Shown piece after piece: positions 51,920 to 61,839 of a stretch of DNA of 64,000 bases (within the stretch, counting starts at the first letter, position 1; the number at the start of each line of letters is the position of its first letter). The position numbers and the translations under genes were made by a program. The stretch is from G963691885 sp963691885 (GTDB lineage Bacteria; Pseudomonadota; Alphaproteobacteria; UBA8366; Aestuariispiraceae). Below the pieces are notes generated by a model. It made no database searches, was not told the DNA's origin, and saw nothing but the letters and a program-made list of their open reading frames with translations. The stretch covers positions 4,340,001-4,404,000 of the forward strand of contig OY829843.1 in the NCBI GenBank assembly GCA_963691885.1, read 5' to 3'.

Positions 51920-52630
51920 CTACGAGCCGCCAGCAGGCGCCAAAGGCCCAAAACCTTCATTGCTGTCTGATGCTTTCACATCCCTCGACAGATTAGGCTT
52001 GGTGCTCGTGGTGGTCGTGACGGTTTCCTCGATGATTTCTTCCTGCTCAACATAGGCGGCAAATGCCTCACCCAGGATCTTTGCAACCGGCGCGGCTTCG
52101 GGAACACCCCGCAGCATTGGTTGCGCCGGGCTGAACATCCAGGGACGGACGTTCGGCCACATCGGCAGATAACTGACCCGGTTTCGGCCAAGCAGTACCA
52201 TTGGAATATCACCCGATTTATCGCGATATTCCTTTAGTTTAATGCTCTCCATCGTCTTGAATGGCAGATTTACCGCCATCGGAAGGGCTAGCCCGAACCG
52301 GATCACGACGCGCCTGTTTGTAATGGTATAGACGGTCGAGCGCGCATAGAGCCAGGCGAGCACTGTCAGAAGCGCGCACCCGATCAGCATAGCCGGCACA
52401 ACACGAGAAGCCGCTATCAGGGCCTCTTGCATATTGCCGGTCTCGCTAAAGGTGGTTGCCCCGCTCCATGCGATCAGAATGCCAAAATACAAGGCCACTG
52501 TTTTGACGTGAAAAGCGCGCCTTGCCAGGTTGCCCCATGTAGGGGCCCCCTGCCAAAGAATTTCTTCACCCTCCGGCGGTGTTTCCGGTAACCCACGAAT
52601 GGGTTCAAAGGCGAAGTCGTCATGGCTCAT
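51920..52630 (-). CDS. puhB: PuhB, reaction centre assembly protein
   Basis: A 236-residue membrane protein with three hydrophobic segments and a PH-like (bPH2) portion around YTITNRRVVIRFGLALPMAV. It matches PuhB, an assembly factor for the reaction centre. The start overlaps puhA by four bases. The polar C-terminus (EEIIEETVTTTTSTK) is a species-specific tail. Confidence 0.88.
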   Translation of the reverse strand: MSHDDFAFEPIRGLPETPPEGEEILWQGAPTWGNLARRAFHVKTVALYFGILIAWSGATTFSETGNMQEALIAASRVVPAMLIGCALLTVLAWLYARSTVYTITNRRVVIRFGLALPMAVNLPFKTMESIKLKEYRDKSGDIPMVLLGRNRVSYLPMWPNVRPWMFSPAQPMLRGVPEAAPVAKILGEAFAAYVEQEEIIEETVTTTTSTKPNLSRDVKASDSNEGFGPLAPAGGS

Positions 52631-53391
52631 ATCAGCGGCTCCGCACGTTTCGGTGTCGCGAAAAGATGGCCACCACCGTAATAGGCGCTGATCTTGTCTT
52701 CTTCCAACCGGGTCACCTGATCCGGATTGGCAAGCCCTGGAACGTCTTTGAACTGCGAGCCCATGATCGAGGCGACCTGAACCGTATCGCCAACACGTAC
52801 CATGGTCATTGGGATAAGGGTTTTTCCACCGGCCAATTTCTCGATCTCGAGATAGCGGATGATATGCTCACCTCTATCAATCCAGATATCGGTGACCTTT
52901 GCGCCAACCTCACCGTCAAATCCGACAACATCCATTCCGCGCGGATCTGGGTCATTTTCATCAACGTGGAAATCTGAAGCAATCCGGATCGGTGCCAGTT
53001 TCGTTTCGTTGTAGACCGTCATATCCGGTACATCCATGCGCTCGGCATAGCTGCCGGGGCCGGTTTCAGAAAGCATGGGATCACCATCCGGAATCAGCGC
53101 TGAACCGATGTTGACCTCAACACCCTTGCCTTTGATCGGCCGGTCATCGGCCTTGCCATCTGAAACGGTTACAGTGGAACCGTCCTGAATTTCAAAGGTC
53201 TTGGTACCGGGCATGAAGTAACCTTCATTTGTCCCGACACGGTTCTTGCCCATTTTCTCAACGATCATGGGATAACCTTCACGCTTGTTTTCGCGATGAA
53301 GATAGACAATCAGCCCGAAGAAAAACGCGAAGAAGACGTAGAGCACGACCTGCGCCACGTCCAGATATCCGGTTAATGCACCAATTTCCAT
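52627..53391 (-). CDS. puhA: Photosynthetic reaction centre H subunit PuhA
   Basis: The 254-residue H subunit has one transmembrane helix (about 12-31) followed by YLHRENKREGYPM, the classic junction, and a cytoplasmic beta-barrel domain (KVTDIWIDRGEHIIRYLEIE). It caps L and M and guides protons to quinone B. puhB overlaps by four bases; lhaA lies 20 bases upstream. Confidence 0.96.
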   Translation of the reverse strand: MEIGALTGYLDVAQVVLYVFFAFFFGLIVYLHRENKREGYPMIVEKMGKNRVGTNEGYFMPGTKTFEIQDGSTVTVSDGKADDRPIKGKGVEVNIGSALIPDGDPMLSETGPGSYAERMDVPDMTVYNETKLAPIRIASDFHVDENDPDPRGMDVVGFDGEVGAKVTDIWIDRGEHIIRYLEIEKLAGGKTLIPMTMVRVGDTVQVASIMGSQFKDVPGLANPDQVTRLEEDKISAYYGGGHLFATPKRAEPLI

Positions 53392-53411
53392 GGTTCTTTT
53401 CCTTCCTCTAA

Positions 53412-54848
53412 CTAACCCGGCAACTCAGCCAGGCCAAATTTTGAATCAGCGCCATCCACCCCGCGAATGCGATATCGCACAAGCGGGCCAATCGCCGCCA
53501 AGGTCACAAACAAAAGCAAAATCTCTAGGTGATAGACCGCCATATAGCCGGTTATCGGTTTCTGGAGTGCGGTGCCCAAGGCACCGGAAACGGCAAGCTC
53601 TCCAATAATGTCCCGCAATGCACCGCCAAGCATGATGGCACCGCCTGCGGCGGTCGCCTGTACCGCCCCCCAGGCGCCAAGCGCCAATCCGCTTTGCATG
53701 TCCCGGGCGAGCGCCATCGATGCCGTAAGGGTCCCAACCGCAAAAAGCCCGGCCCCCAATCCGATCATGGTGGTTCCACACCGGAACAGCAGCGGAGAAT
53801 TCAACGCACCGGAGAAGATCACCAGACTGAATGCAACAACCCCGATAAGCGCACCAAATGCGGCCAGGCGATTTGGATCCCCGCCCCGCCCAAGCAACCG
53901 CGCGCTTAAGACGAAGCCCAAAAGGCTTCCCCCCGCCAGCAAGGCAGTCAGCGTCGTCGTCTGTCCAAGATTCAGGTTCAGGATTTCGCCACCATAGGGC
54001 TCCAGCAAGATGTCCTGCATGCTGAACGCCGCGGTTCCAACCGCAATCGCAAACAACAGACGACCTGCCTGGCCCCCGGCCATCAAATCCGCCCATGCTT
54101 CACTGAAGGTTGGCCGGACAATGTCATGGGCAGTCAGTTTCGGATTGCGTGCCTCTTGTTTCCAGAGCGCAACAACGTTCAGAACCAGCGTAATCACTGC
54201 GGCACCCTGTATCACCTTGATCATCAGGATCTTGTCAAAATTCTCCAGAATAGCACCAAAGCAAAGCGCGCTGCCCGCCATACCAACCAGCAGCATCACA
54301 TACATCAAAGCAACAACCCGGGGCCGTGTCTTCTCGGTCGCCATATCGGTTGCAAGTGCCAAGCCAGCCGTCTGGACCGTGTGCAACCCGGCCCCCGTCA
54401 ACAGGAATGCCAAACCGGCCGCCAACTGTCCGTAGATGGCGGGTAAGTCAAACGCCGTATCGCCAGACAGGATTATCAGGGCGAACGGCATGATGGAAAG
54501 GCCACCGAACTGCAACAGGGTTCCAACCCAGATAAAAGGCACACGCCGCCAACCCAAGAATGATTTATGGGTGTCTGAACGGTGACCGATAAGGGCCCGG
54601 AACGGTGCAAAGACCAGAGGAACAGAGACCATTAATGCAACCAGCCAGGTCGAGATACCAAGCTCGACAATCATCACCCGGTTCAGGGTGCCTGTCAGCA
54701 ATACTACGGCCATACCAACCGTTATCTGGAACAGTGACATGCGCAACAGGCGTGACAGGGGCAGGTCTTTTGTCGCCGCATCCGCAAACGGCAAATAGCG
54801 CGGTGACATCCGCGCCCAACCCATAATTTCTGCCCCGCGTTTAAACAT
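53412..54848 (-). CDS. lhaA: LH1 assembly protein LhaA (PucC/BCD family transporter-like)
   Basis: The 478-residue protein has about twelve membrane segments and belongs to the PucC/LhaA branch of the major facilitator fold (LFQITVGMAVVLLTGTLNRV, PLVFAPFRALIGHRSDTHKS). It helps insert or assemble LH1. ATG 54848 shares one base with the bchM stop (TGATG); an open frame to 54923 inside bchM is rejected. Confidence 0.92.
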   Translation of the reverse strand: MFKRGAEIMGWARMSPRYLPFADAATKDLPLSRLLRMSLFQITVGMAVVLLTGTLNRVMIVELGISTWLVALMVSVPLVFAPFRALIGHRSDTHKSFLGWRRVPFIWVGTLLQFGGLSIMPFALIILSGDTAFDLPAIYGQLAAGLAFLLTGAGLHTVQTAGLALATDMATEKTRPRVVALMYVMLLVGMAGSALCFGAILENFDKILMIKVIQGAAVITLVLNVVALWKQEARNPKLTAHDIVRPTFSEAWADLMAGGQAGRLLFAIAVGTAAFSMQDILLEPYGGEILNLNLGQTTTLTALLAGGSLLGFVLSARLLGRGGDPNRLAAFGALIGVVAFSLVIFSGALNSPLLFRCGTTMIGLGAGLFAVGTLTASMALARDMQSGLALGAWGAVQATAAGGAIMLGGALRDIIGELAVSGALGTALQKPITGYMAVYHLEILLLFVTLAAIGPLVRYRIRGVDGADSKFGLAELPG

Positions 54849-55549
54849 CAGCGTTTCACCAACTCCAATGCCTGAGACTTGTAAAACCCACTTGCGACCC
54901 GCTCGGTTCTGCCGACCGACCATTGTTCCAGACCCGTGGTCTCCTCAAAGTGTTTGTGCACTTTTGACGCCGCCATCGGTTCAATCCAGGGTGCACGGTC
55001 CTTCTTGGGAAACAGGCGTCCAACCGCCAGCATGACCGACAGCAACGGTGTTTGCGGCGCATAGGTAAAAACTATCGAACCAGAAGTTCGTTCCGCCAGT
55101 GCCGTCAAAGCGTGCAATGCGTCATTGCTGCTGTAATGAATAATCGAATCCATCGCCGCCACATGGTCAAACTCACCAAGTGATGGATCCAGCATGTCAC
55201 CGGAACAAAACGTTATGGAGCCCCCATTGTCGAAATCAGGCATGCGTTCCCGCGCCAGATCGACAAGGGTTGGCGATAGATCAATTGCCACAACCTCCGC
55301 ACCCCGGGCTGCGGCTTCCACAGACAAAGCGCCCGTGCCGCAACCGGCATCCAGGAGACGTTTCCCAGTCAGATCCGCTGGCAGCCAACCCAACAGGTTC
55401 TGTCGCATCTGATCGCGTCCAGCACGAACCGTCGCCCGTATCTTGCTCACAGGCGCGTCCGAGGTCAGTTTTGACCAGGCATCCGCAGCGGTGCGGTCAA
55501 AATAGTGCTCTATCTCGCTACGACGTTCGGTATAGGTGGTTGCTGCCAT
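54848..55549 (-). CDS. bchM: Mg-protoporphyrin IX methyltransferase BchM
   Basis: The 233-residue SAM-dependent enzyme methylates the ring C propionate before AcsF acts. SAM motif LLDAGCGTGALSVEAAARGA lies near residue 65. Start MAATTYTERRSEIEHYFDR is the family N-terminus. It sits 11 bases after bchL and one-base overlaps lhaA. Confidence 0.95.
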   Translation of the reverse strand: MAATTYTERRSEIEHYFDRTAADAWSKLTSDAPVSKIRATVRAGRDQMRQNLLGWLPADLTGKRLLDAGCGTGALSVEAAARGAEVVAIDLSPTLVDLARERMPDFDNGGSITFCSGDMLDPSLGEFDHVAAMDSIIHYSSNDALHALTALAERTSGSIVFTYAPQTPLLSVMLAVGRLFPKKDRAPWIEPMAASKVHKHFEETTGLEQWSVGRTERVASGFYKSQALELVKR

Positions 55550-55560
55550 AAACCTTACCC

Positions 55561-56487
55561 TTACTCAAAACCCAGGAAGTCGAAGATGTCCCGATCTTTC
55601 ATCGGGTTTGCATCAAGTGCCGGTGTTCCATCCCAAAGTGCTTGCGCGAGTTGAAGATAACTGTCCTTGACCTTTTCAAGTTCAGGGGTACCCTCCATTT
55701 CAAACAATGTGGATTTTTTTAGCCTGGACCGTCGTATCTCATCGAGGTCCTGGAAATGGGCCAGTGTTTTCAGACCAACTTCTGCGTTGAAACGATCAAT
55801 CTCGTCCGTTGCTTTGCTTCTGTTTGCAATGACACCACCGACACGAACGTCATAATTCTTGGACTTGGCCTTGATTGCCGCAACAATCCGGTTCATCGCA
55901 AAAATCGAGTCAAAATCATTTGCAGTGACGATCAATGCGCGCTCGGCATGCTGCAACGGGGCGGCGAAACCACCACAGACAACATCCCCCAGAACGTCAA
56001 AGATCACCACGTCGGAGTCTTCCAGCAGGTGGTGCTCTTTGAGCAGTTTTACGGTCTGTCCAACCACATAGCCACCGCAGCCGGTTCCGGCTGGGGGCCC
56101 ACCGGCCTCCACGCACATAACGCCGTTATAACCTTCAAAGACAAAATCTTCCGTGCGGAGTTCCTCAGCATGAAAATCGACGCCTTCAAGGGCATCGATC
56201 ACCGTTGGCTGCAGCGATTTGGTGAGCGTAAAAGTCGAGTCATGTTTGGGGTCACAGCCGATCTGCAAAACCCGCTTTCCGATCTTTGAAAAAGCAACCG
56301 AAAGGTTTGAAGAGGTCGTGCTTTTCCCGATGCCACCCTTCCCATAGATTGAGAAGATTTTCGCACCCGTATTGATCAGGTCCTCCGGATCCAGATGAAC
56401 CTGGACACTGCCATCGCCATCCCCGGCACCGATAGAGGGAGAACCCATTCCGCCACTGCGACCGGGAATATCCAGTGAATAACTCAT
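55561..56487 (-). CDS. bchL: Dark-operative protochlorophyllide reductase iron protein BchL
   Basis: The 308-residue NifH-like ATPase donates electrons to BchNB. P-loop YGKGGIGKSTTSSNL lies near residue 48; cluster cysteines are in GTGCGGYV and LGDVVCGGFA. The first about 35 residues are Gly/Ser-rich, which is normal for BchL. It overlaps bchH by four bases. Confidence 0.96.
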   Translation of the reverse strand: MSYSLDIPGRSGGMGSPSIGAGDGDGSVQVHLDPEDLINTGAKIFSIYGKGGIGKSTTSSNLSVAFSKIGKRVLQIGCDPKHDSTFTLTKSLQPTVIDALEGVDFHAEELRTEDFVFEGYNGVMCVEAGGPPAGTGCGGYVVGQTVKLLKEHHLLEDSDVVIFDVLGDVVCGGFAAPLQHAERALIVTANDFDSIFAMNRIVAAIKAKSKNYDVRVGGVIANRSKATDEIDRFNAEVGLKTLAHFQDLDEIRRSRLKKSTLFEMEGTPELEKVKDSYLQLAQALWDGTPALDANPMKDRDIFDFLGFE

Positions 56488-59400
56488 GCTGCTGCCTCCT
56501 CATGGATACCTTCCAACCGGTTTTCCAGTTCTTCACCTGCTTCCTGTAAAGCTTCGAGCGTCTCCGGATCGGGCGTCCAATAATTTCTTTCATGGGCTTC
56601 CAGCAGGCGGTTTGCCACCCGCAGGGATGCTTTTGGGTTCAGTTCGGCCAGGCGCTTGCGCATGTCCGGATCAAGTACGAAGGTTTCTGTCATCTGTTTA
56701 TAAACCCAGGGCTGAACCTGCCCTGTCGTCGCGGACCACCCCAATGTATTGGTCACATGGGCCTCAATTTCCCGCACGCCTTCATACCCGTGATTGAGCA
56801 TGCCTTCATACCAGGTGGGGTTCAGAATGCGGGACCGTGCCTCGAGCGAAACCTGCTCCGTCAAGGTGCGGATCTTGCCATCCGAGCTGGTTTGATCGCT
56901 GATATAGACCGGGATTTCAGTACCACCGGCGCTTTTTGCCGCACGCGCAATACCGCCCAATGTATCAAAGTAATGGTCAATTGTCGTAACGCCCACTTCC
57001 ACAGATTCAAGGTTCTGATAGGCAAGATCGACGCCGGACAGAATACTTCCCATAAGGTCAGCCTGTGCCTGCGGAACACCATCCACGCCATAGGCATACC
57101 CCTTGTTCCGGGTGAACATATCGCTCAGCTCATCACCCTCTTCCCACTGTCCTTCGCCGATCAAGGCATTGACGTTAGAACCATAGGCACCGTCAGTATT
57201 GCTGAAGACGCGCAGAGCGGCGGTTTCAAAATCACATCGTTGCTCTGCCTGATAAGCCAGTGCATTCGCCCGGACAAAATTCTGTTCAATAGGCTCATCC
57301 GCCTGTGCAGCCATAAGGGCGGCTTCGGCAAGTAGCTTTGTCTGTATGGGAAGGAGATCACGGAAAATACCGGACAGTGTCATGACAACATCTATCCTGG
57401 GTCGTCCCAATTCTTCGAGCGGTATCAGCGATGCGCCAACAAGCCGCCCAAAACTGTCGAACCTTGGTTTCGCGCCAAAGAGCGACAGAGCCTGTGCGAT
57501 TGGCGCGCCTTCTGTCTTTAAATTATCAGTGCCCCAAAGAACCAGGGCGACTGACTTGGGATACCCATTGCCATCGGCCATATGCCGTTCAATGAGACGG
57601 TCGGCCTGTTGTTTGCCATCCGCAACAGCGAAGGTACTGGGCAGACGGAAAGGGTCAAAACCGTGTAAGTTACGGCCGGTTGGAATGACCTCTGGCGTTC
57701 TAAGAACATCGCCACCTGGAACGGGCCTGGTATATCCACCATCCAGCGCATGGATAATGGCCGGGATCTCATGGTCCTGTGACAGCAGCTTGTTTGAACG
57801 AACCAGGCTCTCAACGGCTCTCGTTTCTTCAGCAGTACCCGTCAGCCCTGCCAGTTTTATGGCCGATTGCGCATCTTCTCCCCGCGCAATAGCCTCAATC
57901 GCAACCCGCCCGATCGGCTTATCGTATGCTGCTTTGCCCATAATCTCCAGCAAGTCCACACGTGCCTCTTCCGACATTTCCTCGCCCACAACATGCATGC
58001 CGTGGGGTATCAGGGTTTCCTCCAATTCACGTATCTTGTTTTGCAGCTCGAAAATTTCTGTCGAAGGGTCTGAACCGTTTAGCGCCCCTTCCTCAACGAG
58101 ATCAAGCGCCACCGTCTGTTCCCGTATCACATCGACCAGATCACCAACGGAGCGATCATCAGGGGCTGAGACGCGCCAGCGTTCGATCGTCGCTTTAAGG
58201 TCGATCAGTTCCTTGTACAGGCCTGCACGATGAACCGGCGGGGTCAAATAGCTGATCAGGCTGGCAGCCGCTCGCCGCTTCGCAATTGTGCCCTCGGATG
58301 GGTTGTTGGATGCATAGAGATAAAAGTTCGGCAGCGAACCAATCAGTCTTTCCGGCCAGCAATCCGGCGACATCCCAACCTGCTTGCCGGGCATGAACTC
58401 CAGGGCGCCGTGGGTCCCGAAGTGAAGCGCGGCATGCGCCCCAAACCCTTCGCGGAGATATCGATAAAACGCAGAGAATGCATGGGTCGGCGCAAATCCC
58501 TTGTCGAAAAGCATGCGCATAGGATCGCCTTCATACCCGAAACTGGGTTGAATGGAGACAAGGATATTGCCGAATTGCTTTCCGAGAACAAGGATGGAGC
58601 GACCGTCTGTCAGCAACCGTCCCGGCGCTGGCCCCCAGACCTTTTCAATTTCTTCAAGCCACTGTTCCTGGCGTACATGATCATCCACCGGAATTGTCGC
58701 GTGAACATTCGCGTCTGTGCCATATTGATCGGCGTTCCCGGTCAAGACTTCGCGTCTTAGCGCTTCAGCACTCTCTGGAAGATCGCCGGTGGTATACCCT
58801 TCTTCTTTCATTGCCTTCAACGTGTTGAAGAGGCTTTCGAATACAGACAGAAAAGCGGCAGATCCCGTCGCACCCGCATTAGGCGGAAAGTTAAAGAGGA
58901 CGACAGCTACTTTCTTTTCCTTCCGCTCGGCCCGGCGCAAAGTGATCATCCGGTCGACACGGTCAGCCATGGCATTGGCCTGAATGAAATCAGCGGTCAT
59001 TGCCCGCCCGGCATCACCGGACAGGTTCCGTCTTCCGCCGAACACCATGGGAACGACAACCCCATCCAGTTCTGGTATCGCCACCATAATGGTCGACTCA
59101 AAGGGCATCAGCCCCTGCGATGACGCCTGCCATTCCTCCAGCGTCTGAAACTCAAGCGCATGTCCGCTGAAACAGGGGACATCCAGACCTGTCAGCATTT
59201 CAGTTGCCGCGCGGGAATCGTTGTAGGCAGGCCCGCCAACCAGCGAGAACCCGGTCAGACATATCACAGCATCAACGGTCGCCTTGCCATTCTCCGTAAA
59301 GAACTTCTCAACCGCCGGTCGGGAATCCAGGCCATGGGCATAGGCAGGGATTGTGCGATAGCCACGCTTCTCAATGGCGTTTATCACCCCATCATAATGA

Positions 59401-60248
59401 CCGGCATCCCCTGCCAGAACATAGGACCTGAGCAGGACAAGACCGACACTGCCCCGTTCTTTCTCCGGTAATGGTGGAAGATCTTCTACCGCCTCAACAG
59501 TCCGGCTTCCAAGCTTGGGATGATACAATCCTACATCGGGGTATTCTATCGGTGGTTCCGCCCGCACGGTCGAGCGCAAAACCTCTCTTGGCCCGGTTGC
59601 ACAATGCTGGATGAGATATCGAACCAGATTAATCAGGTTCTCGTCACTGCAGGCGAGCCAGTATTGCATTGTCACAAAATAGGCCCGTACGTCCTGCGCC
59701 GACCCCGGGATGAATTTAAGGATCTTCGGCAATCGCCGCAGCATGGACATGCGGTTCTCACCGGAATTGCACAGCCCCCTGCATGCTTCCTGTGATTTGC
59801 AGGGGATTGGCTGATTACAGACGGCCGCTTTCTTTGGCGCACCTCGCAGCTTTTTCAGTAGGTTGATTGCCGCAGACGGTTTGGCCTGCATGTCAAACCG
59901 GCCCAGCCGCGTCAATTTTACGATTTCCCCGGCGGACATACAGGCGACCAGTGCGTCACAATTCTGACGGCGTGCCATCAGCGTATCGAAAATCGGCTGG
60001 ATGTGATTTTCGACAAACATCATGGTAACCAGGATAATATCACCCTGTTCAATATCCTGCTTGCAGGCGGCCAGTTTTTCCGGGTTTTTGTCCCAATCCA
60101 CAGCAGCGTGAAAGGTCAGGTTGAGGCCCGGGATTTCCTTCTTTAGAAGCAGACGCGTACGATCAACCGCAGCCAGAAGCAGACTGTCCAACGTCACGAT
60201 GACGACATTCACCCGAGGTGTGTCAGCGTCCGAAATGGGCTTTTGCAT
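56484..60248 (-). CDS. bchH: Magnesium chelatase porphyrin-binding subunit BchH
   Basis: The 1254-residue subunit binds protoporphyrin IX and Mg2+ and is the catalytic part of the chelatase. It has the CobN/BchH signatures FGTHGALEFMPGKQVGMSPD and YASNNPSEGTIAKRRAAASL. ATG 60248 (MQKPISDADTPRVNV) is preferred to the open codon at 60263; both lie inside the 3' end of bchB. Length is standard. Confidence 0.96.
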   Translation of the reverse strand: MQKPISDADTPRVNVVIVTLDSLLLAAVDRTRLLLKKEIPGLNLTFHAAVDWDKNPEKLAACKQDIEQGDIILVTMMFVENHIQPIFDTLMARRQNCDALVACMSAGEIVKLTRLGRFDMQAKPSAAINLLKKLRGAPKKAAVCNQPIPCKSQEACRGLCNSGENRMSMLRRLPKILKFIPGSAQDVRAYFVTMQYWLACSDENLINLVRYLIQHCATGPREVLRSTVRAEPPIEYPDVGLYHPKLGSRTVEAVEDLPPLPEKERGSVGLVLLRSYVLAGDAGHYDGVINAIEKRGYRTIPAYAHGLDSRPAVEKFFTENGKATVDAVICLTGFSLVGGPAYNDSRAATEMLTGLDVPCFSGHALEFQTLEEWQASSQGLMPFESTIMVAIPELDGVVVPMVFGGRRNLSGDAGRAMTADFIQANAMADRVDRMITLRRAERKEKKVAVVLFNFPPNAGATGSAAFLSVFESLFNTLKAMKEEGYTTGDLPESAEALRREVLTGNADQYGTDANVHATIPVDDHVRQEQWLEEIEKVWGPAPGRLLTDGRSILVLGKQFGNILVSIQPSFGYEGDPMRMLFDKGFAPTHAFSAFYRYLREGFGAHAALHFGTHGALEFMPGKQVGMSPDCWPERLIGSLPNFYLYASNNPSEGTIAKRRAAASLISYLTPPVHRAGLYKELIDLKATIERWRVSAPDDRSVGDLVDVIREQTVALDLVEEGALNGSDPSTEIFELQNKIRELEETLIPHGMHVVGEEMSEEARVDLLEIMGKAAYDKPIGRVAIEAIARGEDAQSAIKLAGLTGTAEETRAVESLVRSNKLLSQDHEIPAIIHALDGGYTRPVPGGDVLRTPEVIPTGRNLHGFDPFRLPSTFAVADGKQQADRLIERHMADGNGYPKSVALVLWGTDNLKTEGAPIAQALSLFGAKPRFDSFGRLVGASLIPLEELGRPRIDVVMTLSGIFRDLLPIQTKLLAEAALMAAQADEPIEQNFVRANALAYQAEQRCDFETAALRVFSNTDGAYGSNVNALIGEGQWEEGDELSDMFTRNKGYAYGVDGVPQAQADLMGSILSGVDLAYQNLESVEVGVTTIDHYFDTLGGIARAAKSAGGTEIPVYISDQTSSDGKIRTLTEQVSLEARSRILNPTWYEGMLNHGYEGVREIEAHVTNTLGWSATTGQVQPWVYKQMTETFVLDPDMRKRLAELNPKASLRVANRLLEAHERNYWTPDPETLEALQEAGEELENRLEGIHEEAAA

Positions 60249-61836
60249 CGTACAGGGTCTCAACGGTGATCAATTGAACGCCACTTTCGCCAGCAAAGCG
60301 TTCGGTGTTGCGTCTGGCCTTTCCTCTGACAAAGAAGGGAATTTTCTTCAGTTCACGTTCTGCTTCCGCCGCCCAGCTCACCACGCCTTCCGGCAATTCT
60401 GCAGGCGCGTCACTTGGCGTCGAATCCTCGGACACTGGTTTTACAACCGCACCATCCGATGGTGGTTTCAGATTGATATTGGCGGGGGCATGACCAGAGA
60501 GATGCGACGACCCTGCCCCATCATGGAACTCAAAATCATCGCGGAACATGCCCAAGAGATGCTCCTCCAGCCCCATCATCAGGGGATGAACCCATGTATC
60601 GAAGATAACATTCGCACCTTCGAATCCCATTTGCGGGGAATAGCGTGCGGGGAAATCCTGAACATGGACGGGCGAAGAGATCACAGCGCAGGGGGTGCCA
60701 AGCCGCTTCGCGATGTGACGTTCCATCTGTGTGCCAAGAACCAGTTCGGGCTCCAGTTCCGTAATTCTGGTCTCAACCTCCAGATAGTCATCTGAAATCA
60801 AGGCCTCGACGCCATGATCTTTGGCCGCGTCGCGGATTTCACGCCCCATTTCCCGGCTATAGGTCCCAATACCGACCACTTTGAAACCGAATTCATGGGC
60901 CGCGATATTGGCTGCCGCGATGGCATGGGTCCCGTCGCCAAAAACGAAGACGCGCTTCCCGGTCAGATAGGTTGAATCGATGGACCGCGAATACCATGGC
61001 AGCCTCGAAACCTCTTCTGCGAGGAAACCTTCAACATCCAGGTCGATCAGGTCCCCGACCTCACGCACAAATGCCTTTGTCGCCGCAACACCGATTGGAA
61101 CTGTCTTGATCATCGGCTGCTTGAAATTGCGTTCCAGCCACTTGGCCGCCAGCATCCCGGTCTCGTGATACATCACGACATTGAAGTCTGCGTTCGGCAG
61201 TCTTGTCAGATCATCCGGCGTCGCTGTCATGGGCGCGACCACATTGACATCAACCCCCATTGTATCCAGCAGCTGTGTCAATTCGGTTATGTCGTCGCGA
61301 TTTCTAAAACCAAGCGCTGTTGGCCCCAGCAGGTTGCACGAGGGACGGCGTGACGGATCCCGCGCCGGACGATCTTCCCCGGGTTTTAAGGCCGCATGAT
61401 TGTTCAGGCCCCGGACCAGTTGATAAAAGGTCTCAGCTGCACCCCAGTTTTCTTTTTTCTGATAGCTGGGCAGCTCCAGCGGCACAACGGGCACGGGCAA
61501 AGCCAATGCCTTGGCCAGGCCGGCCGGGTCATCCTGAATGAGCTCGGCAGTGCAGGATGCACCGACAATCATAGCCTGAGGCTTAAAGCGTTCATAAGCA
61601 TCGCTCAGGGCAGATTTGAAAATATGAGCTGTATCTGAACCAAGATCGCGCGCCTGGAAGGTCGTATATGTGACGGGCGGTCGTTCTTTTCTCCGCTCAA
61701 TCATTGTGAAGAGGAGATCCGCATAGGTATCGCCCTGAGGCGCATGCAGAACATAGTGCAACCCCTTCATCCCGGTTGCGACTCGCATGGCCCCTACATG
61801 GGGCGGGCCTTCATATGTCCACAGGGTCAATTTCAT
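60223..61836 (-). CDS. bchB: Dark-operative protochlorophyllide reductase subunit BchB
   Basis: The 537-residue NifK-like subunit pairs with BchN in reducing ring D of protochlorophyllide. Start MKLTLWTYEGPPHVGAMRVA is the family N-terminus; GASCTAELIQDDPAGLA and the C-terminal PCP_red helix region (AEAERELKKIPFFVRGKARR) are present. It follows bchN by three bases and overlaps bchH by 26 bases. Confidence 0.96.
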   Translation of the reverse strand: MKLTLWTYEGPPHVGAMRVATGMKGLHYVLHAPQGDTYADLLFTMIERRKERPPVTYTTFQARDLGSDTAHIFKSALSDAYERFKPQAMIVGASCTAELIQDDPAGLAKALALPVPVVPLELPSYQKKENWGAAETFYQLVRGLNNHAALKPGEDRPARDPSRRPSCNLLGPTALGFRNRDDITELTQLLDTMGVDVNVVAPMTATPDDLTRLPNADFNVVMYHETGMLAAKWLERNFKQPMIKTVPIGVAATKAFVREVGDLIDLDVEGFLAEEVSRLPWYSRSIDSTYLTGKRVFVFGDGTHAIAAANIAAHEFGFKVVGIGTYSREMGREIRDAAKDHGVEALISDDYLEVETRITELEPELVLGTQMERHIAKRLGTPCAVISSPVHVQDFPARYSPQMGFEGANVIFDTWVHPLMMGLEEHLLGMFRDDFEFHDGAGSSHLSGHAPANINLKPPSDGAVVKPVSEDSTPSDAPAELPEGVVSWAAEAERELKKIPFFVRGKARRNTERFAGESGVQLITVETLYDAKAHFGR

Positions 61837-61839
61837 GGT